DNA from: Multifurca ochricompacta | Lineage: Eukaryota > Basidiomycota > Agaricomycetes > Russulales > Russulaceae | Length of the DNA: 64,000 nt | Assembly (NCBI GenBank): GCA_022496185.1 | Contig: WTXG01000153.1 | Location: 1-64,000 of the forward strand | Direction of reading: 5' to 3' | In this document: piece by piece, positions 43,009 through 52,919 of the stretch | Layout: each line of letters opens with the position of its first letter | Numbering within the stretch: position 1 is the first letter of the stretch | Notes under the pieces: model-generated | Database searches by the model: none | What the model was told of the DNA's origin: nothing | The model's input: only the letters and a program-made list of their open reading frames with translations | Translations under genes and position numbers: made by a program

Positions 43009-43525
43009 GATAAGATCAAAAACGCGTTCACAATTAATTAGATACTTAGGATATACATCTAAGTGATAAGATCAAAAATGTGTTCACAGTTAATTAGATA
43101 CTTGGGATATACATCTAATACAAGTGATAAGATCAAAATGCGTTCACAATTAATTAGATACTTGGGATGTACATCTAAGTGATAAGATCAAAAATGCGTT
43201 CACATTTAATTAGATACTTAGGATATACATCTAATACAAGTGATAAGATCAAAAATGTGTTCACAATTAATTAGATACTTAGGATGTACATCTAAGTGAT
43301 AAGATCAAAAATGCGTTCACAATTAATTAGATACTTAGGATGTACATCTAAGTGATAAGATCAAAAATGCATTCACAATTAATTAGATACTTGGAATATA
43401 CATCTAAGTGATAAGATCAAAAATGCGTTCACAATTAATTAGATACTAAAGATATACATCTAAGATAATACAAGTGATAAGATCAAAACGCGTTCACAAT
43501 TAAATAGATACAAGTGATAAAATCA
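43009..43525. repeat. Minisatellite inside the hAT-like element
   Basis: There are about nine tandem units of 54-62 bp, each starting GATAAGATCAAAA, followed by a GCGTTCACAATTAATTAG-type segment and a TACATCTAAG or TACATCTAATACAAG end. Length variants come from an optional TACAAG insertion. Units are similar but not identical. No open frame runs through it. Confidence 0.88.
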
Positions 43526-43572
43526 ATTCTGCATAACCCTATATATAATATATTGTGTGTCTTTACCAGTGA

Positions 43573-43648
43573 GGCTGGGTGGCTTAGTGGTTAGAGCACC
43601 GGACCAAGCTTGTTCCCAGAGGTCTTAGGTTCAATCCATGTTTCAGCC
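43573..43648 (+). ncRNA. tRNA-like or SINE-like segment, not a functional tRNA
   Basis: This is a 76-nt stretch with a full 7-bp acceptor pairing (GGCTGGG with TTCAGCC, two G-T), a good 4-bp D stem (GCTT with GAGC), an A box (TGGCTTAGTGG) and a B box (GGTTCAATCC). The anticodon and T stems do not pair well and position 33 is not T, so it is a tRNA relic or SINE-type RNA polymerase III promoter, carried inside the hAT-like element. Confidence 0.5.
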
Positions 43649-43881
43649 ATTTCTGTTCTAGGTTGACGAGCCTAGTATATAATTTTATATAATAATATTC
43701 CCACGAGTATTCCGTGAGTACCCATGCAGGTACCCAGGGTGCCAAAATCAATACCCAGATCCGCATGAGTATTTTCCCATGGATCACCCAGATCTGCGAG
43801 TATCAATACCTGCGAGTTTTCCCACAGCTCTACTCAAAAACTCGCGAGTTACCTGGACTCATGCTATGCCCTAATGCCAGC

Positions 43882-44252
43882 CTGCTCAAGTATAGACTTC
43901 AGCTCCCTATTGACAAATTCACCACCTCAGTCTGTGTGTAAGGTCTTTATCTTCTTGTCTGTTTTATTTTCCAAGAATGCCTTAATGTTACAGAAGACCG
44001 ATGTAAAATCACTTTTTGCTTTCATAGCAACAACTAGAGCTGTCCTGCTAAAGTCGTCTATGAAAGTGGCGAAGTATAGGTTTCCTTGAATTGAAGTACA
44101 TTGCAGTGGACCAACTAGGTCACTATGAATGACTTCCAAGGGTGCTGAAGCTCTCTTTTGAGAGGGAGGGAATGGAAGATGGTGTGATTTTCCCATTTCA
44201 CAACCATAACACGGCTTGTCTTCCACTTGGCTATTATCAATACTAAGGCCTT
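43882..44252 (-). pseudogene. pol: Copia-2 integrase, N-terminal part
   Basis: The frame AVKGLSIDNSQVEDKPCYGCEMGKS contains the C-X2-C half of the integrase zinc finger. The core follows: HSDLVGP, TFIDDFSRTALVV. TGA at 43927-43929 falls in LHTD-R-GGEF, the second catalytic Asp region, where CGA is expected. The hAT-like element interrupts at EQAGI-EHKLTMPYSPQQNG. A frameshift near 44270 separates it from the protease part. Confidence 0.85.
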
Positions 44253-45107
44253 TTACAGCCTTAGGAGCATGTCTTTGAGGGCCTCTTTTGACATATGACC
44301 CATATGCAAATGCCAGGTATCAAGGCTAGTTGATGCAGATTTATGGGAAGCAGTATTTAGATTCTGCATAGTTTTCCCAAAGACCCAATAGAGTCCCATA
44401 GCCTTGACACCTTCTGCTATAATTGCATTATTGTACTTTATTTTGACCTCAGATGGAGTAAATTCCACTGAGCCTCCTTTGTCTGTGATGCAGCTTGTCG
44501 ACAGTATTCTTTCACTGCCAGGCATATAGAAGACATTATTTAACTCCAACTTGTAGTTATTGTGGGTATGGAGAATGACTTTGCCTGTTCCTTCAACTTT
44601 GACAATGGAGCCATCACCTATTGTCACTTGGTGTCCCTTGTGTGGGAAATACTCAGAAAAATCATCTAAGTATGGTGTGAAATGAGTGGTGGCTCCGCTG
44701 TCCATCATCCAAGGGTTGCTGCCATCATCGACTTCTTGCATATGCTCGGTCAAAACATAAAGTGAAATGCGAGGTGTCTCATGCACCTCCTGTATTCTGC
44801 CGCTACCATTAACTATAGTAGCTACTTGTGTGGAGTTATTTTGTACACTGGGGCCTTGCCCCTTCCTCTTGTTGCCCTTTTTGCCTGCATCAGCATTGGC
44901 TCTGTCCTGTTTCCTTTGCCAACATTCATTAGCCTTGTGGCCCAGCTTCTGGCAATAGAAGCAAGTGACATCATTGGATGATGATGCACCTGCAGGTTGT
45001 GGTGTGAAAGATACTTGTTTTTTATTTTTGTTTTTGTTGACATGGGCTGCCTTGTTAAGGGCAACCCCGACACCACTTCCTGCGGGGCCGGCTAGTCGGC
45101 TTTCCTC
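44253..45107 (-). pseudogene. Copia-2 gag C-terminus, protease and GAG-pre-integrase domain
   Basis: Joined across H2 to the gag at 46361-46988. It contains a CCHC knuckle CFYCQKLGHKANEC near 44930-44970, a basic tail, then the aspartic protease MMDSGATTHF near 44695, and the GAG-pre-integrase motif DTWHLHMGHMSKEALKDML at its end. Gag and protease are in the same frame, as is usual for Copia. The frame closes at TAA near 44253 after a frameshift around 44270. Confidence 0.87.
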
Positions 45108-45112
45108 ATTTA

Positions 45113-46355
45113 TGTTACGCTCAGCGGAGCGTTCTGTGCGGCATGCACAGGTCGGCGCGGGTCCATTACCTCAGCCATGAGCCTAGCACAATAAGGCTAG
45201 ACTCTGGGCACTGTCTAGCTCCGGAATCGGTTAAGGTTTGGTGCTATAATCAAGCACAGAGGGAGACGGGATGAGCCAGCCAAAGGGAGCTAATCCCCTA
45301 AGGCTGTTAAGTGGGGACAGGGCCCAGTTGCTGTGCCGGAAGCACACCAAGCACACTGGAGCCCTGGGGAATGGCAGAGGGGTTCAAAGGGAAGGGTACA
45401 CACCCATTGCCAGAGGCAATGGGGGTCCCTGCAGGGATCTCAAGGACGCAAAAAGAGGGGAAAAGGCTTCTGATGTATTGGGGTCTAAGATCTCTAGGCT
45501 GAAGGCCCAAGAGGTCAAATCTAGGGTTGTACAAACTGTCTACAGGGTCTTATATACTGTATGGGGATCTGGTTTGTAGCTAATCAGGAACAGGGTCAGA
45601 GTCCTTATCATCCAATAGCAGATAAGATGTCAAATATAGTCCATGATAAGGATAAGCCTTATCAGAAGCATAATCATGTGGGACAGCCCCACAGGAGTCA
45701 TATCAGTGTGGGAGGATTCCCACCAGGGTCAGGGGTAAATGGGGAGATAACAGGTCCCACAGGAGTCAGGGTGGATGTGGGAATACTCCCACAGGAATCA
45801 GAGAAGCGAATGATAAGCCAGATGGGCCATGTGATCAGAAAGGGTAAATGATCAGATGAAGATGCTGTGATCAGGGTCAGGGATCACATGGTCCAAAGTC
45901 ACATGGTCAGGGATCACATGGTCAAGGGTCACATGGCCAGGAGTCACATGACTGGCAGAGGGTCAAGTACAAGCCAAAGTTGTCTAGTTGTCTGGACTGG
46001 TCAGATTGGCAGGGACAATGTCAGGGGTTCCTATGGGTGTCAAGCACAGGGACAGGGTCAGGAGCAGTGGCCAAGGCATAAGCCAAGGCAGCAAGGAAGG
46101 GTGGTGTACATCCAACAGTGTAGCAGCTTAACTACCAGCAGGTTAGGTGTAAATGGCAGCATGGGAGGTCAGTCCTATGAACAATGTCACAGGAATCAGG
46201 GTAGGGTCCTGGGCACACAGGCCACAGGCATCAGGAAGGTCCCAAGGCAGCATACCAAGGGCATAAGGGAGTGGTCCAGAGAAGGGGAAAGTCAAGGATG
46301 GTGCAAAGAATAAGGCATGGTGTGCAGGGCCAGGAAAAAGAGTAGGGTTGTAACA
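45113..46355 (-). repeat. Solo LTR H2 (H family)
   Basis: This is 1,243 bp with perfect TSD ATTTA (45108-45112 and 46356-46360) inside Copia-2 gag. The termini are TGTTACG and GTAACA. TATA box is CTTATATA at 45549-45556 (minus-strand TATATAAG). Five CACATG motifs lie at about 45885-45955. The end forms a perfect hairpin, ACGCTC with GAGCGT. Confidence 0.87.
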
Positions 46356-46360
46356 ATTTA

Positions 46361-46988
46361 GGAACCTTTGTACAAGGTCCTGAGGGGAAAGGCGGTCAGG
46401 GGGACCTGACACCAGGATGGAGCCAGCAATGGTGGAGTAGGATGGAGGTAGGGATTGGAGCAAAATGAAGCTCATCTGGAGATCAGAGATCTCCATCCCA
46501 TTTTCCTTGAGGGTACTCCTCACATCCAACACATGCTGCAACTGGGGTCTGAATTGTTTACCCTCCTCCAAGCAGAAGGAGGACACAGAACACCACAAGT
46601 TGTAGGTGGCCATGCTACCTACTGAGCCATAGAGCGATTCCAAATGCTCATACTTGGCATTGACAGAAGGATAAGTTCTGTCAGAGGCAATTTGGGAGTA
46701 TGTTTCTGGCGATGTGACCATCACCAGAACTCCCATGAGGACTTCCTCAACTCTATTCCACTCCAAGTACATCGGCTCCAACCAAAGTGCAAAGCACTTG
46801 GCATATTCGTCATCCTTTTCTCCATCCTCTGGCTTGGGAGGATTCAGGAATTCAGGGGCATCATGCATGATGTGCCTCTTCATTCCGTTTATCCTCAGCA
46901 GGGTGGTAAAAGACACCAACCACTGCTGCCAGTTGGAGCCATCAAGTTTATCAAACTTGAAGGTGGGTGGGAAGACAATGGAAGACAT
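46361..46988 (-). pseudogene. gag: Copia-2 gag, N-terminal part
   Basis: It starts at ATG 46988 (MSSIVFPPTFKFDKLDG), with the conserved LDGSNWQQWLVSFTTLL segment of copia Gag (UBN2/retrotran_gag type). It runs without a stop to the H2 insertion after LVQRFLN and resumes at 45107. Apart from H2 no break is seen in gag. Confidence 0.88.
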
Positions 46989-47909
46989 TTGAGATGATTA
47001 AAAAGGTTGATCCTGGTTCCAAGGAGCAGTTAGAACCAGTTGTCCAGGTCTCATTTAAGAGGGCCCATCCATTCTGTGGCGCTATGCTTCAGAACTTAAG
47101 AAAGTCCTGCCTCTAATGTGTGACTTCTAAGTAGTATAGTAGGCTATCTAGTGCCATCTACAACAAGTCCTAAGCCCACATCAGGGGGACATTGTGTAAA
47201 TAGATGGGGAGTCATGTCATGGAGGAGCCAACTGCAAGTTCCACTAGAGACAAAGGGTATAGAGCCCTTCCTCTAGTGCTGGTGGTGGAGTCCATGATTA
47301 AGCCCTAGATGATTGGGGCCATGACTATAGTAGACTATTAGGTTTCCTCTGGTTGGGGTGAACCCCCAATGAAAGCAGCGGGTACTTCTGCCCAGAGACA
47401 AAACCCTCTAGCTACTGTGTAAATACTATAGTAGTTCAAGCCTACTTGTATCAAGCCCAAGCATCATGGGAGTGACTACCCATGCCTTGTTCTAGACCCT
47501 AAACTCTACCAGCAGGTCGCTAAACCTGGCTTATGGATTGAGCCAAGCATTGACTGAACCTATAGCCCCAAGCCTTCTGGGCAAGTGGCCTACTAAGACT
47601 ATGGATGGGATGAAAACCCAGCTATAACTATGAATACTATTTACTTAGAGCGCACATGAGGAACTCAAGGTGTTTCACCCGCTTAGGGTCCCTCATCACC
47701 TCTTGCAAGAATCCCCTGAGGGACTAGCCAGACAGATCAAGGTGGGCACATGAAGTGCACCACCTTGTGGACAGTTAAGGGCAAGAGAAACATGAAATCA
47801 AAGCTCACTGTGACTGTGATTGGGAAAGGAAGAAGTCTTGAAGCAGTGAGCTTGAAGAAAGGTTTGGACTGATCAAAAAGGAAAAGAACAGATCAGTTAA
47901 GCATGCTCA
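46989..47909 (-). other. Copia-2 leader, non-coding
   Basis: This is about 920 bp between the primer-binding site and the gag ATG. I find no gene, repeat or recognisable motif in it. A long leader is unusual for a compact copia and could hold packaging signals. Confidence 0.6.
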
Positions 47910-47921
47910 GGGCCCATAACC
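47910..47921 (-). other. Copia-2 primer-binding site, initiator-tRNA half type
   Basis: GGTTATGGGCCC (minus strand) is directly at the LTR end. It is complementary to the anticodon-arm region GGGCCCATAACC of initiator Met-tRNA, the half-tRNA primer described for Drosophila copia. The same 12 bases follow the Copia-3 LTR. Confidence 0.78.
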
Positions 47922-48425
47922 TGTCGAACAGGCATGAGGCGCAGCATACTGACTGTAAGTGTTAGCAGGTTAGGCTAGACAAAGACAAGTTAACTTCAGA
48001 GATAGAAGAAACTCTATTATACTATACTACTGACCTAGACAAAGACAAGTTACTATTGAAGCGTTAGTCTCAAGGTATAATAGTAAGTAAGAGAAGGGAC
48101 TTACACTTCAGATATAGAAGAAACTCTGAAGTGTAAGAGACGAAACAGACACCCTTATATACTCTTAAAGAGGTGGTCTGTGCACTGGGAATAAGTCCAT
48201 GAGTGCCAGACAAAGTCCAAACAACAAACATGAGGGAGAAAGGCCATTGGCCACTACAGAAATCACATGTTACATGGTGTATCAGTCAGCTACTGCGGAA
48301 TGTGAGAAAGAAAGTAATAATGATAATGTAAAAGTCCGAAACTCCGGTATCTAATCTAATCTACAAAGTAGCTAATCTAATCACCTGATGCCTGAAGCAT
48401 CACCAAACATCTTCTGTGTTCAACA
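47922..48425 (-). repeat. Copia-2 5' LTR
   Basis: This is 504 bp, ends TGTTGAACAC and TGTTCGACA (minus strand), with TSD GGTCT at 48426-48430. Confidence 0.93.
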
Positions 48426-48632
48426 GGTCTGTCCTTGGATTTATTGTAGCCCTTAAATACAATGTAGCTACTATGAAGTCATAGTCTAGAATCTTGTACA
48501 AATGATATCATACTAAGTCACAAGGGTCATGACATCAACTATGAGATCATACTAGGGTCACAAGGTCTATGACATCAACTATGAGATCATCAATCAGATG
48601 ACATGGGAGTTGAATCCCTTGTCCAGGCTATG
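48426..48632 (-). repeat. Right part of the dismembered K-like LTR
   Basis: On the minus strand this leads into TATTTAAG (near 48452-48459), and with 39281 downward it forms the TATA, 26 nt, AAGTCTGTTCT arrangement. It also holds a diverged direct repeat of about 40 bp, (T)CACAAGG-TC-ATGACATCAACTATGAGATCAT-like, twice. H4 is inserted at its right end. Confidence 0.45.
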
Positions 48633-49798
48633 TGTTACAACCCCACTCTTTTCCCTGACCCTTCCTTGATGCCATACCCACTCCTGACCTCTGCCTTCTG
48701 CACATATGACCCTTGCCTCTATAACTCTACTGCCTGATTCCTGTGGCTTGTATGCCCAGGACCCCACCCTGATGCCTGTGACATGATGCTCTCAGGACCC
48801 CTTACCCTTGATACCTGCACCTGACTCACTGATAGTTCAGCTACTGTGCTGATGGCTGCATTCCCCTTTCCCCTGATGCTTGGCCTCTGTTTTGGCCAGC
48901 ATCTGTACCCTGTCCCTGTGGCTGACACCCATAGGATCTCTGACACTGTCCCTGCCAAACCTGACTCTGAATACAAGATGACTTTGGCTTGCATTTGCCC
49001 CTCCAGGCCACATGACCTGTAGGCACATGACCTATCATGTGACCCTTGACCATGTGACCTCTTTGACCATGTGATCTTGGGCTTTGATCATGACTCCTTA
49101 GATCATCTGACCCATCAATCACTTGACCCTCTTCTCTGACTCCTGTGGGAGTATTCCCACACTGATAGGACTCCTGTGGGGCTGCCCCACATGACTATGC
49201 TTCTGATAAGGCTTATCCTTATCATGGACTATATTTAACATCTTAGCTACTATTGGATGATAAGGACTTGATTATCTACAGTACCAGATCTCTGATACAG
49301 TACTTAAGACCCTGTAGACAGTCAGTAGAACCCCAGACTTGACATCTTGTACCTTCAGCCTAGATATCTCTGATTCGGAAATCCACTGCACCCTTTGCCC
49401 CTTTACACTTTTGACCTCCCTGAAGGGACCCCATTGCCTCTGGCAATGGGTGTGCACCTTTCCCTTTGAACCTGTCCCCTTTCCCTTCATTCCCTTTGGC
49501 TTTAGTCTGCTTGGTGTGCTTCTAGCACTGCAGCTAAGCCTGATTCCAGCTTAACAGTCAGAGGGGATTAGCTCCCTTTGACTGACTCTTCCTGTCTCCC
49601 TCAGCACCTGGTTATGGTGCAGATCCTCTCCCTTCTGATGCTAAGAAGGCCTGGTGCAGCTTGCCAGGCTGTGCCAGGCTTGTCACAAGCCCAGAGGCAC
49701 TGTCCTGGGAGTACAGAGCCCACTCCTGCAGCCGAGGCCCTGAACAGATCCCGCAGACCTGTGCATGTCGCACAGGAAATGCCCTGCTGAGCATTACA
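48633..49798 (+). repeat. Solo LTR H4 (H family, plus orientation)
   Basis: This is 1,166 bp, TGTTACAA to CATTACA, with perfect TSD CTATG (48628-48632 and 49799-49803). It is the most diverged of the four H copies; its TATA region reads AGTACTTAAG. It keeps several CATGTGA/CACATG motifs near 49010-49070. Confidence 0.84.
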
Positions 49799-50414
49799 CT
49801 ATGGCCATCAGATAAGTGGATCTGATAAGGTATACAGTGAAAGAAAGGGACATAGAAGACAAAAAAGAGAGAAAACGCAAAATACTAGCAAGAAAGTGTC
49901 ACAGTCAGTGTTGTCGGTTATTTGCATTGGGATCACAAATGGAAAGGAAGTTGTCAAGGCTGCAAGATTCGTTTCTATGGATGTCAATGTGGATTCCTGG
50001 AGCAGTCTTGCTTCCAGTCAAGGTTCAAGCAGGAATTCAGGATTCATGGGTTTGGTGTCATGTGGGATGCTGTCAATCAGGGAATCACTTGCAAGCTGCG
50101 CGAAACAGTTTCGGAATTCAGGTGGTATGTCATCTGATGGAGGGGTCTGGGATTCACGCACTGAGTTGCACTTCTGGATTTTGGGCAAGGGACACATTGT
50201 CATCGCCTTGTGATTCTGGTGAGTCGTTTCTGGTTTTCTGGTTGGGAGAAGCCCTTTATTGCAAGAACAGCAAGTTGAATATAGGAATTGATTGGAGCGT
50301 TGTCAGCTCCAAGGTCATGGTTTGGGTTCAGTGTCGAGGCAAGGGACACATCATTGTTGCCTTGTGCGTTCAGTGAGTTCTGCTTCTTTCTGGGGTTGTA
50401 GAAGTCTGTTCTAA
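49799..50414 (-). pseudogene. Possible gag remnant of a K-family chromovirus
   Basis: This lies just inside the K2 LTR and its primer-binding site, where gag is expected. Minus-strand frames hold two similar segments, NSLNAQGNNDVSLA (near 50350) and SPESQGDDNVSLAQ (near 50190), an apparent diverged direct duplication of about 185 bp. Several stops are present and no knuckle or capsid motif is convincing. The identity is tentative. Confidence 0.35.
50402..50412 (-). other. K2 self-primer binding site
   Basis: AGAACAGACTT (minus strand) lies 2 nt from the LTR end. It is the exact complement of AAGTCTGTTCT in the K LTRs (57167-57177 in K1), 26 nt after the TATTTAAG box. Geometry matches the other chromoviruses but the bases are different. 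Confidence 0.7.
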
Positions 50415-51075
50415 TGTCACAGCCAGATCTCTGCTGTGTCAAGATCGTTCAAACTGCAGTCCCTCAGGATATGGGGCACACGCAAGGTCAAGGTCAAGAC
50501 TGTCTAGGGCAAGTCTTCAAGGGGTGTCAAAGTGAACTACAAAGAGCTGTGGTCAAGGTTCAAGGCCCACAAGATATAAGAGGGGCATGCATGTGAGCAG
50601 GGAGGCAAAGCAGTGGCAATAGGCCCTGCTGGAAGTCTGGGGAGAAGGCTTCCTAAGTTGCAGCTTAGGAAGTTCAAGGGAGAAATTCTGGTGAAGTCAA
50701 GTAGACCTGTATTAGATACAAGAGAACAGACTTAAAGTCTGTTTCTCCAGTGTGTCCTACTTAAGTACAAGTATTCTAGTGTCTTTGTAAGTAAAGTAGA
50801 ATGTAGTATAGTAAATATACAAGTGAATCTCTAGTGGGAACTGAAGCAGGAATTGCAAGTGGTGTTGCACCCACTCCAAAGGCAGATCAGTGTCCATCAA
50901 GTCAGTCTGAGGAATTTAGCAATTAGATAATAAAGATCCATCAGCTCCAGTCACATGACTTGGAGTGAGAAGTGTCGAAAATGTTGAAACAAAAGTTGAA
51001 TGCGTGTGGGTTGAAAAACTGTCACAAGCATGTCACAAACACATCACAAACTGTTACATTGACAAAAGCGTCACA
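50415..51075 (-). repeat. K2: 5' LTR of a minus-strand K-family element
   Basis: This is 661 bp, homologous to K1 in reverse orientation (TGTGACGC to CTGTGACA). It has a mutated TATA region (TACTTAAG) and AAGTCTGTTCT. No matching TSD flanks it, and a primer-binding site follows its inner end, so it is a 5' LTR, not a solo LTR. It cuts the 5' LTR of Copia-3. Confidence 0.78.
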
Positions 51076-51283
51076 CTTTTACTGTACAGTTCACTTCAGT
51101 TCTGACCATCATAACTGAAGTGAGTATTTTGTTATCTTATCTTTACCTATGTAGCTAATGCATACTAGTTACAACTACCATTCTAGGTAAAGACTAATAT
51201 ATTGTCAGTTCTGACCATCATAACTGAATTACAACTACCATTCTAGGTAGTTTGGATTATCTAACCTCAGGCTGCATTCTTTA
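51074..51283 (+). repeat. Copia-3 5' LTR, 3' part
   Basis: This aligns with the end of the 3' LTR (58577-58679) but is about 109 bp longer between two copies of CAGTTCTGACCATCATAAC. Its left part is removed by K2. Confidence 0.8.
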
Positions 51284-51295
51284 GGTTATGGGCCC
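51284..51295 (+). other. Copia-3 primer-binding site, initiator-tRNA half type
   Basis: GGTTATGGGCCC directly follows the LTR, complementary to the anticodon arm of initiator Met-tRNA. It is identical to the Copia-2 site. Confidence 0.78.
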
Positions 51296-51647
51296 TGGCT
51301 GTAACTGAATTAATCCAGAAGAAGATCGAATTTCATACACAAGCTTCCTTACTCAGTAATTCATGCATTTTTGCATCTCCCGATAAGGCAAGCCTCTGTT
51401 CTTTTGTAGTCCTATTCCCTGGTCCCTGGAACCAGTGGATCGGTGTAGACTGGGCCCCTCACCGGGCTTTGTGCAAGCCATGCAATGGAGCGTGGCAATG
51501 CTGAAGCATGTGTGAGCAATCCCTTATCGGGACTGGACCCTTTGCGGTTCAGAGCAAACAGTTGGATACATCAGGACTTGATTGGTCTTCATGATCTGGG
51601 TCTGACAGCTCCTCTACCCAGATTGGAAATTGTTGCTTACACGCACC
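51296..51647 (+). other. Copia-3 leader, non-coding
   Basis: This lies between the primer-binding site and the gag ATG at 51648. No gene or repeat is recognised. Confidence 0.6.
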
Positions 51648-51873
51648 ATGGCACCTGCATTCACTTTCCCACCCTCTGCTGCAATTGAGATCCTAGATGG
51701 ATTGAACTGGCCAGTCTGGTCAGCGCAAATGATGGCCCTGTTCCATTTGAATGGTGTCCAGAACCACCTGCTTGAAGACAAGCCTGCTAGCCCTCCTGCT
51801 GACTGGGAGGCTACTGAAGGGGTTCTCTTAGCAATCCTCAAGCTCTATGCTCAGAAGGATGTCTGGACAGCTG

Positions 51874-52465
51874 TGTTACAAACCCCGTTGTGTCGTCTCT
51901 TTTCCTTTTCCCTTCACATGACTTGCTGTTTGGATGTGTTTGACCCTTTGTTGACTGTGCTGTGACTGGCATTGTACTTGTTTGTTCCTTATCTCTGACT
52001 CATGCTGTGCTTATCTATGACTCGTACTTTACATCAGGACACTTACATATTTTCCCACCAGAATCATGACTATACCGGATTCATCTATGTATATTCTCAT
52101 CTGGCCCACTTGACCCTGTTCCCCATTTAGATACATTATGACTCTGTTGATACATTGAGTATGTCACTCCAATTCAGACTCTGATCTCTATCACATATAT
52201 AAGGCCTGCCTAGATAGCCTGTATGCCTTAGACTCGACTTCTTAATCGACTTGGTGCATTACCTTCTGGGTGATCCTAAGACCCGACTCTTGAATCGTCT
52301 CAGTGCTTCTGGCACTTTTCCGCTCACCAACACTAAGGGATTAGCTCCTTTGTGTTGACTTCTCACCCGACCTCTGTGTACTTGAAAGACAGTACATACT
52401 TGACTTCATAGTTTTGCTACATGACCTGCCACACATTGTGCCAAATGCCTGCACCAGGCGTTACA
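51874..52465 (+). repeat. Solo LTR of the Chromo-1 family
   Basis: This is 592 bp, TGTTACAAACCC to GCGTTACA, with perfect TSD AGCTG (51869-51873 and 52466-52470), inside Copia-3 gag. TATATAAG is at 52196-52203, then 26 nt, then AGACTCGACTT. It is a second copy of the Chromo-1 LTR with no internal region. Confidence 0.92.
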
Positions 52466-52919
52466 AGCTGTGGCAGATGATACTAAGTTTGTCACATGTA
52501 AAGCAAAATGGGACAAGCTCAAACACGTCTATGGGGGAGTTGGATCTATGTCTGCATTCAATACTTGGTCTGCCCTCACTGGCACCATGCTGGATGAGTC
52601 CTCCCCCATGCTCCTGCAATTGCAGAAACTCAATGATGCCTGTGTCACACTCAAAAACAACAAGATGGAGATTTCAGATCTCCAGTTTAGTTTCATCCTG
52701 ATCAAAGCACTTCCTGAATCGTACTCTGCCATTGCATCCACCATACTAGCATCTGGATCGCCAAAGGATCTTACCCCTCAGACTATCCAAGAGTGGATTC
52801 TGAATGAGGAAGGTTGTCAATCTGGTGGTTCTGCCTCACTCAACAAAGCTGCACCCATCAAACAAAAGCATGACAAGAAGAATACCAAATGTTTCTATTG
52901 TCAGAAGAAAGGGCACAAG

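Larger units (their letters stand above)
42559..43873. mobile_element. Non-autonomous hAT-like element
   Basis: This is 1,315 bp with imperfect terminal inverted repeats (TAGGGCCTAGCATGAGT and TAGGGCATAGCATGAGT) and a perfect 8-bp TSD ATGCCAGC (42551-42558 and 43874-43881). An 8-bp TSD with TAGGG termini is the hAT signature. No transposase ORF is present. Subterminal zones (about 42559-42730 and 43690-43873) are dense in ACTCG(T/C)GAGT-like imperfect palindromes, probable transposase-binding sites. The middle holds a minisatellite and a tRNA-like segment. It interrupts Copia-2 integrase. Confidence 0.86.
39282..48425 (-). mobile_element. Copia-2: full-length Ty1/Copia element with two insertions
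   Basis: Minus strand: 504-bp LTRs (39282-39785 and 47922-48425) with perfect TSD GGTCT (39277-39281 and 48426-48430). It is interrupted in gag by solo LTR H2 (TSD ATTTA) and in integrase by a hAT-like element (TSD ATGCCAGC). The order is gag, protease, integrase, RT, RNase H, as in Ty1/Copia. Of its large ORFs, the 827-codon integrase C-terminus, RT and RNase H part is uninterrupted. Confidence 0.94.

Noticed and set aside
43009..43525. CRISPR-like array
   Set aside because: Units are contiguous tandem copies without unique spacers; it is a minisatellite in a DNA transposon of a eukaryote.
43573..43648. Functional tRNA gene
   Set aside because: Anticodon and T stems fail to pair and the anticodon loop lacks T33.
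49816..50376. A 186-codon plus-strand ORF ending near HIIVALC as a host gene or zinc-knuckle Gag
   Set aside because: Only one Cys pair partner is present, the start is arbitrary, and the region lies opposite the K2 element's expected gag.
50415..51075. K2 as a solo LTR
   Set aside because: No TSD matches (TCTAA left, CTTTT right) and a primer-binding site follows it, so it is a 5' LTR.
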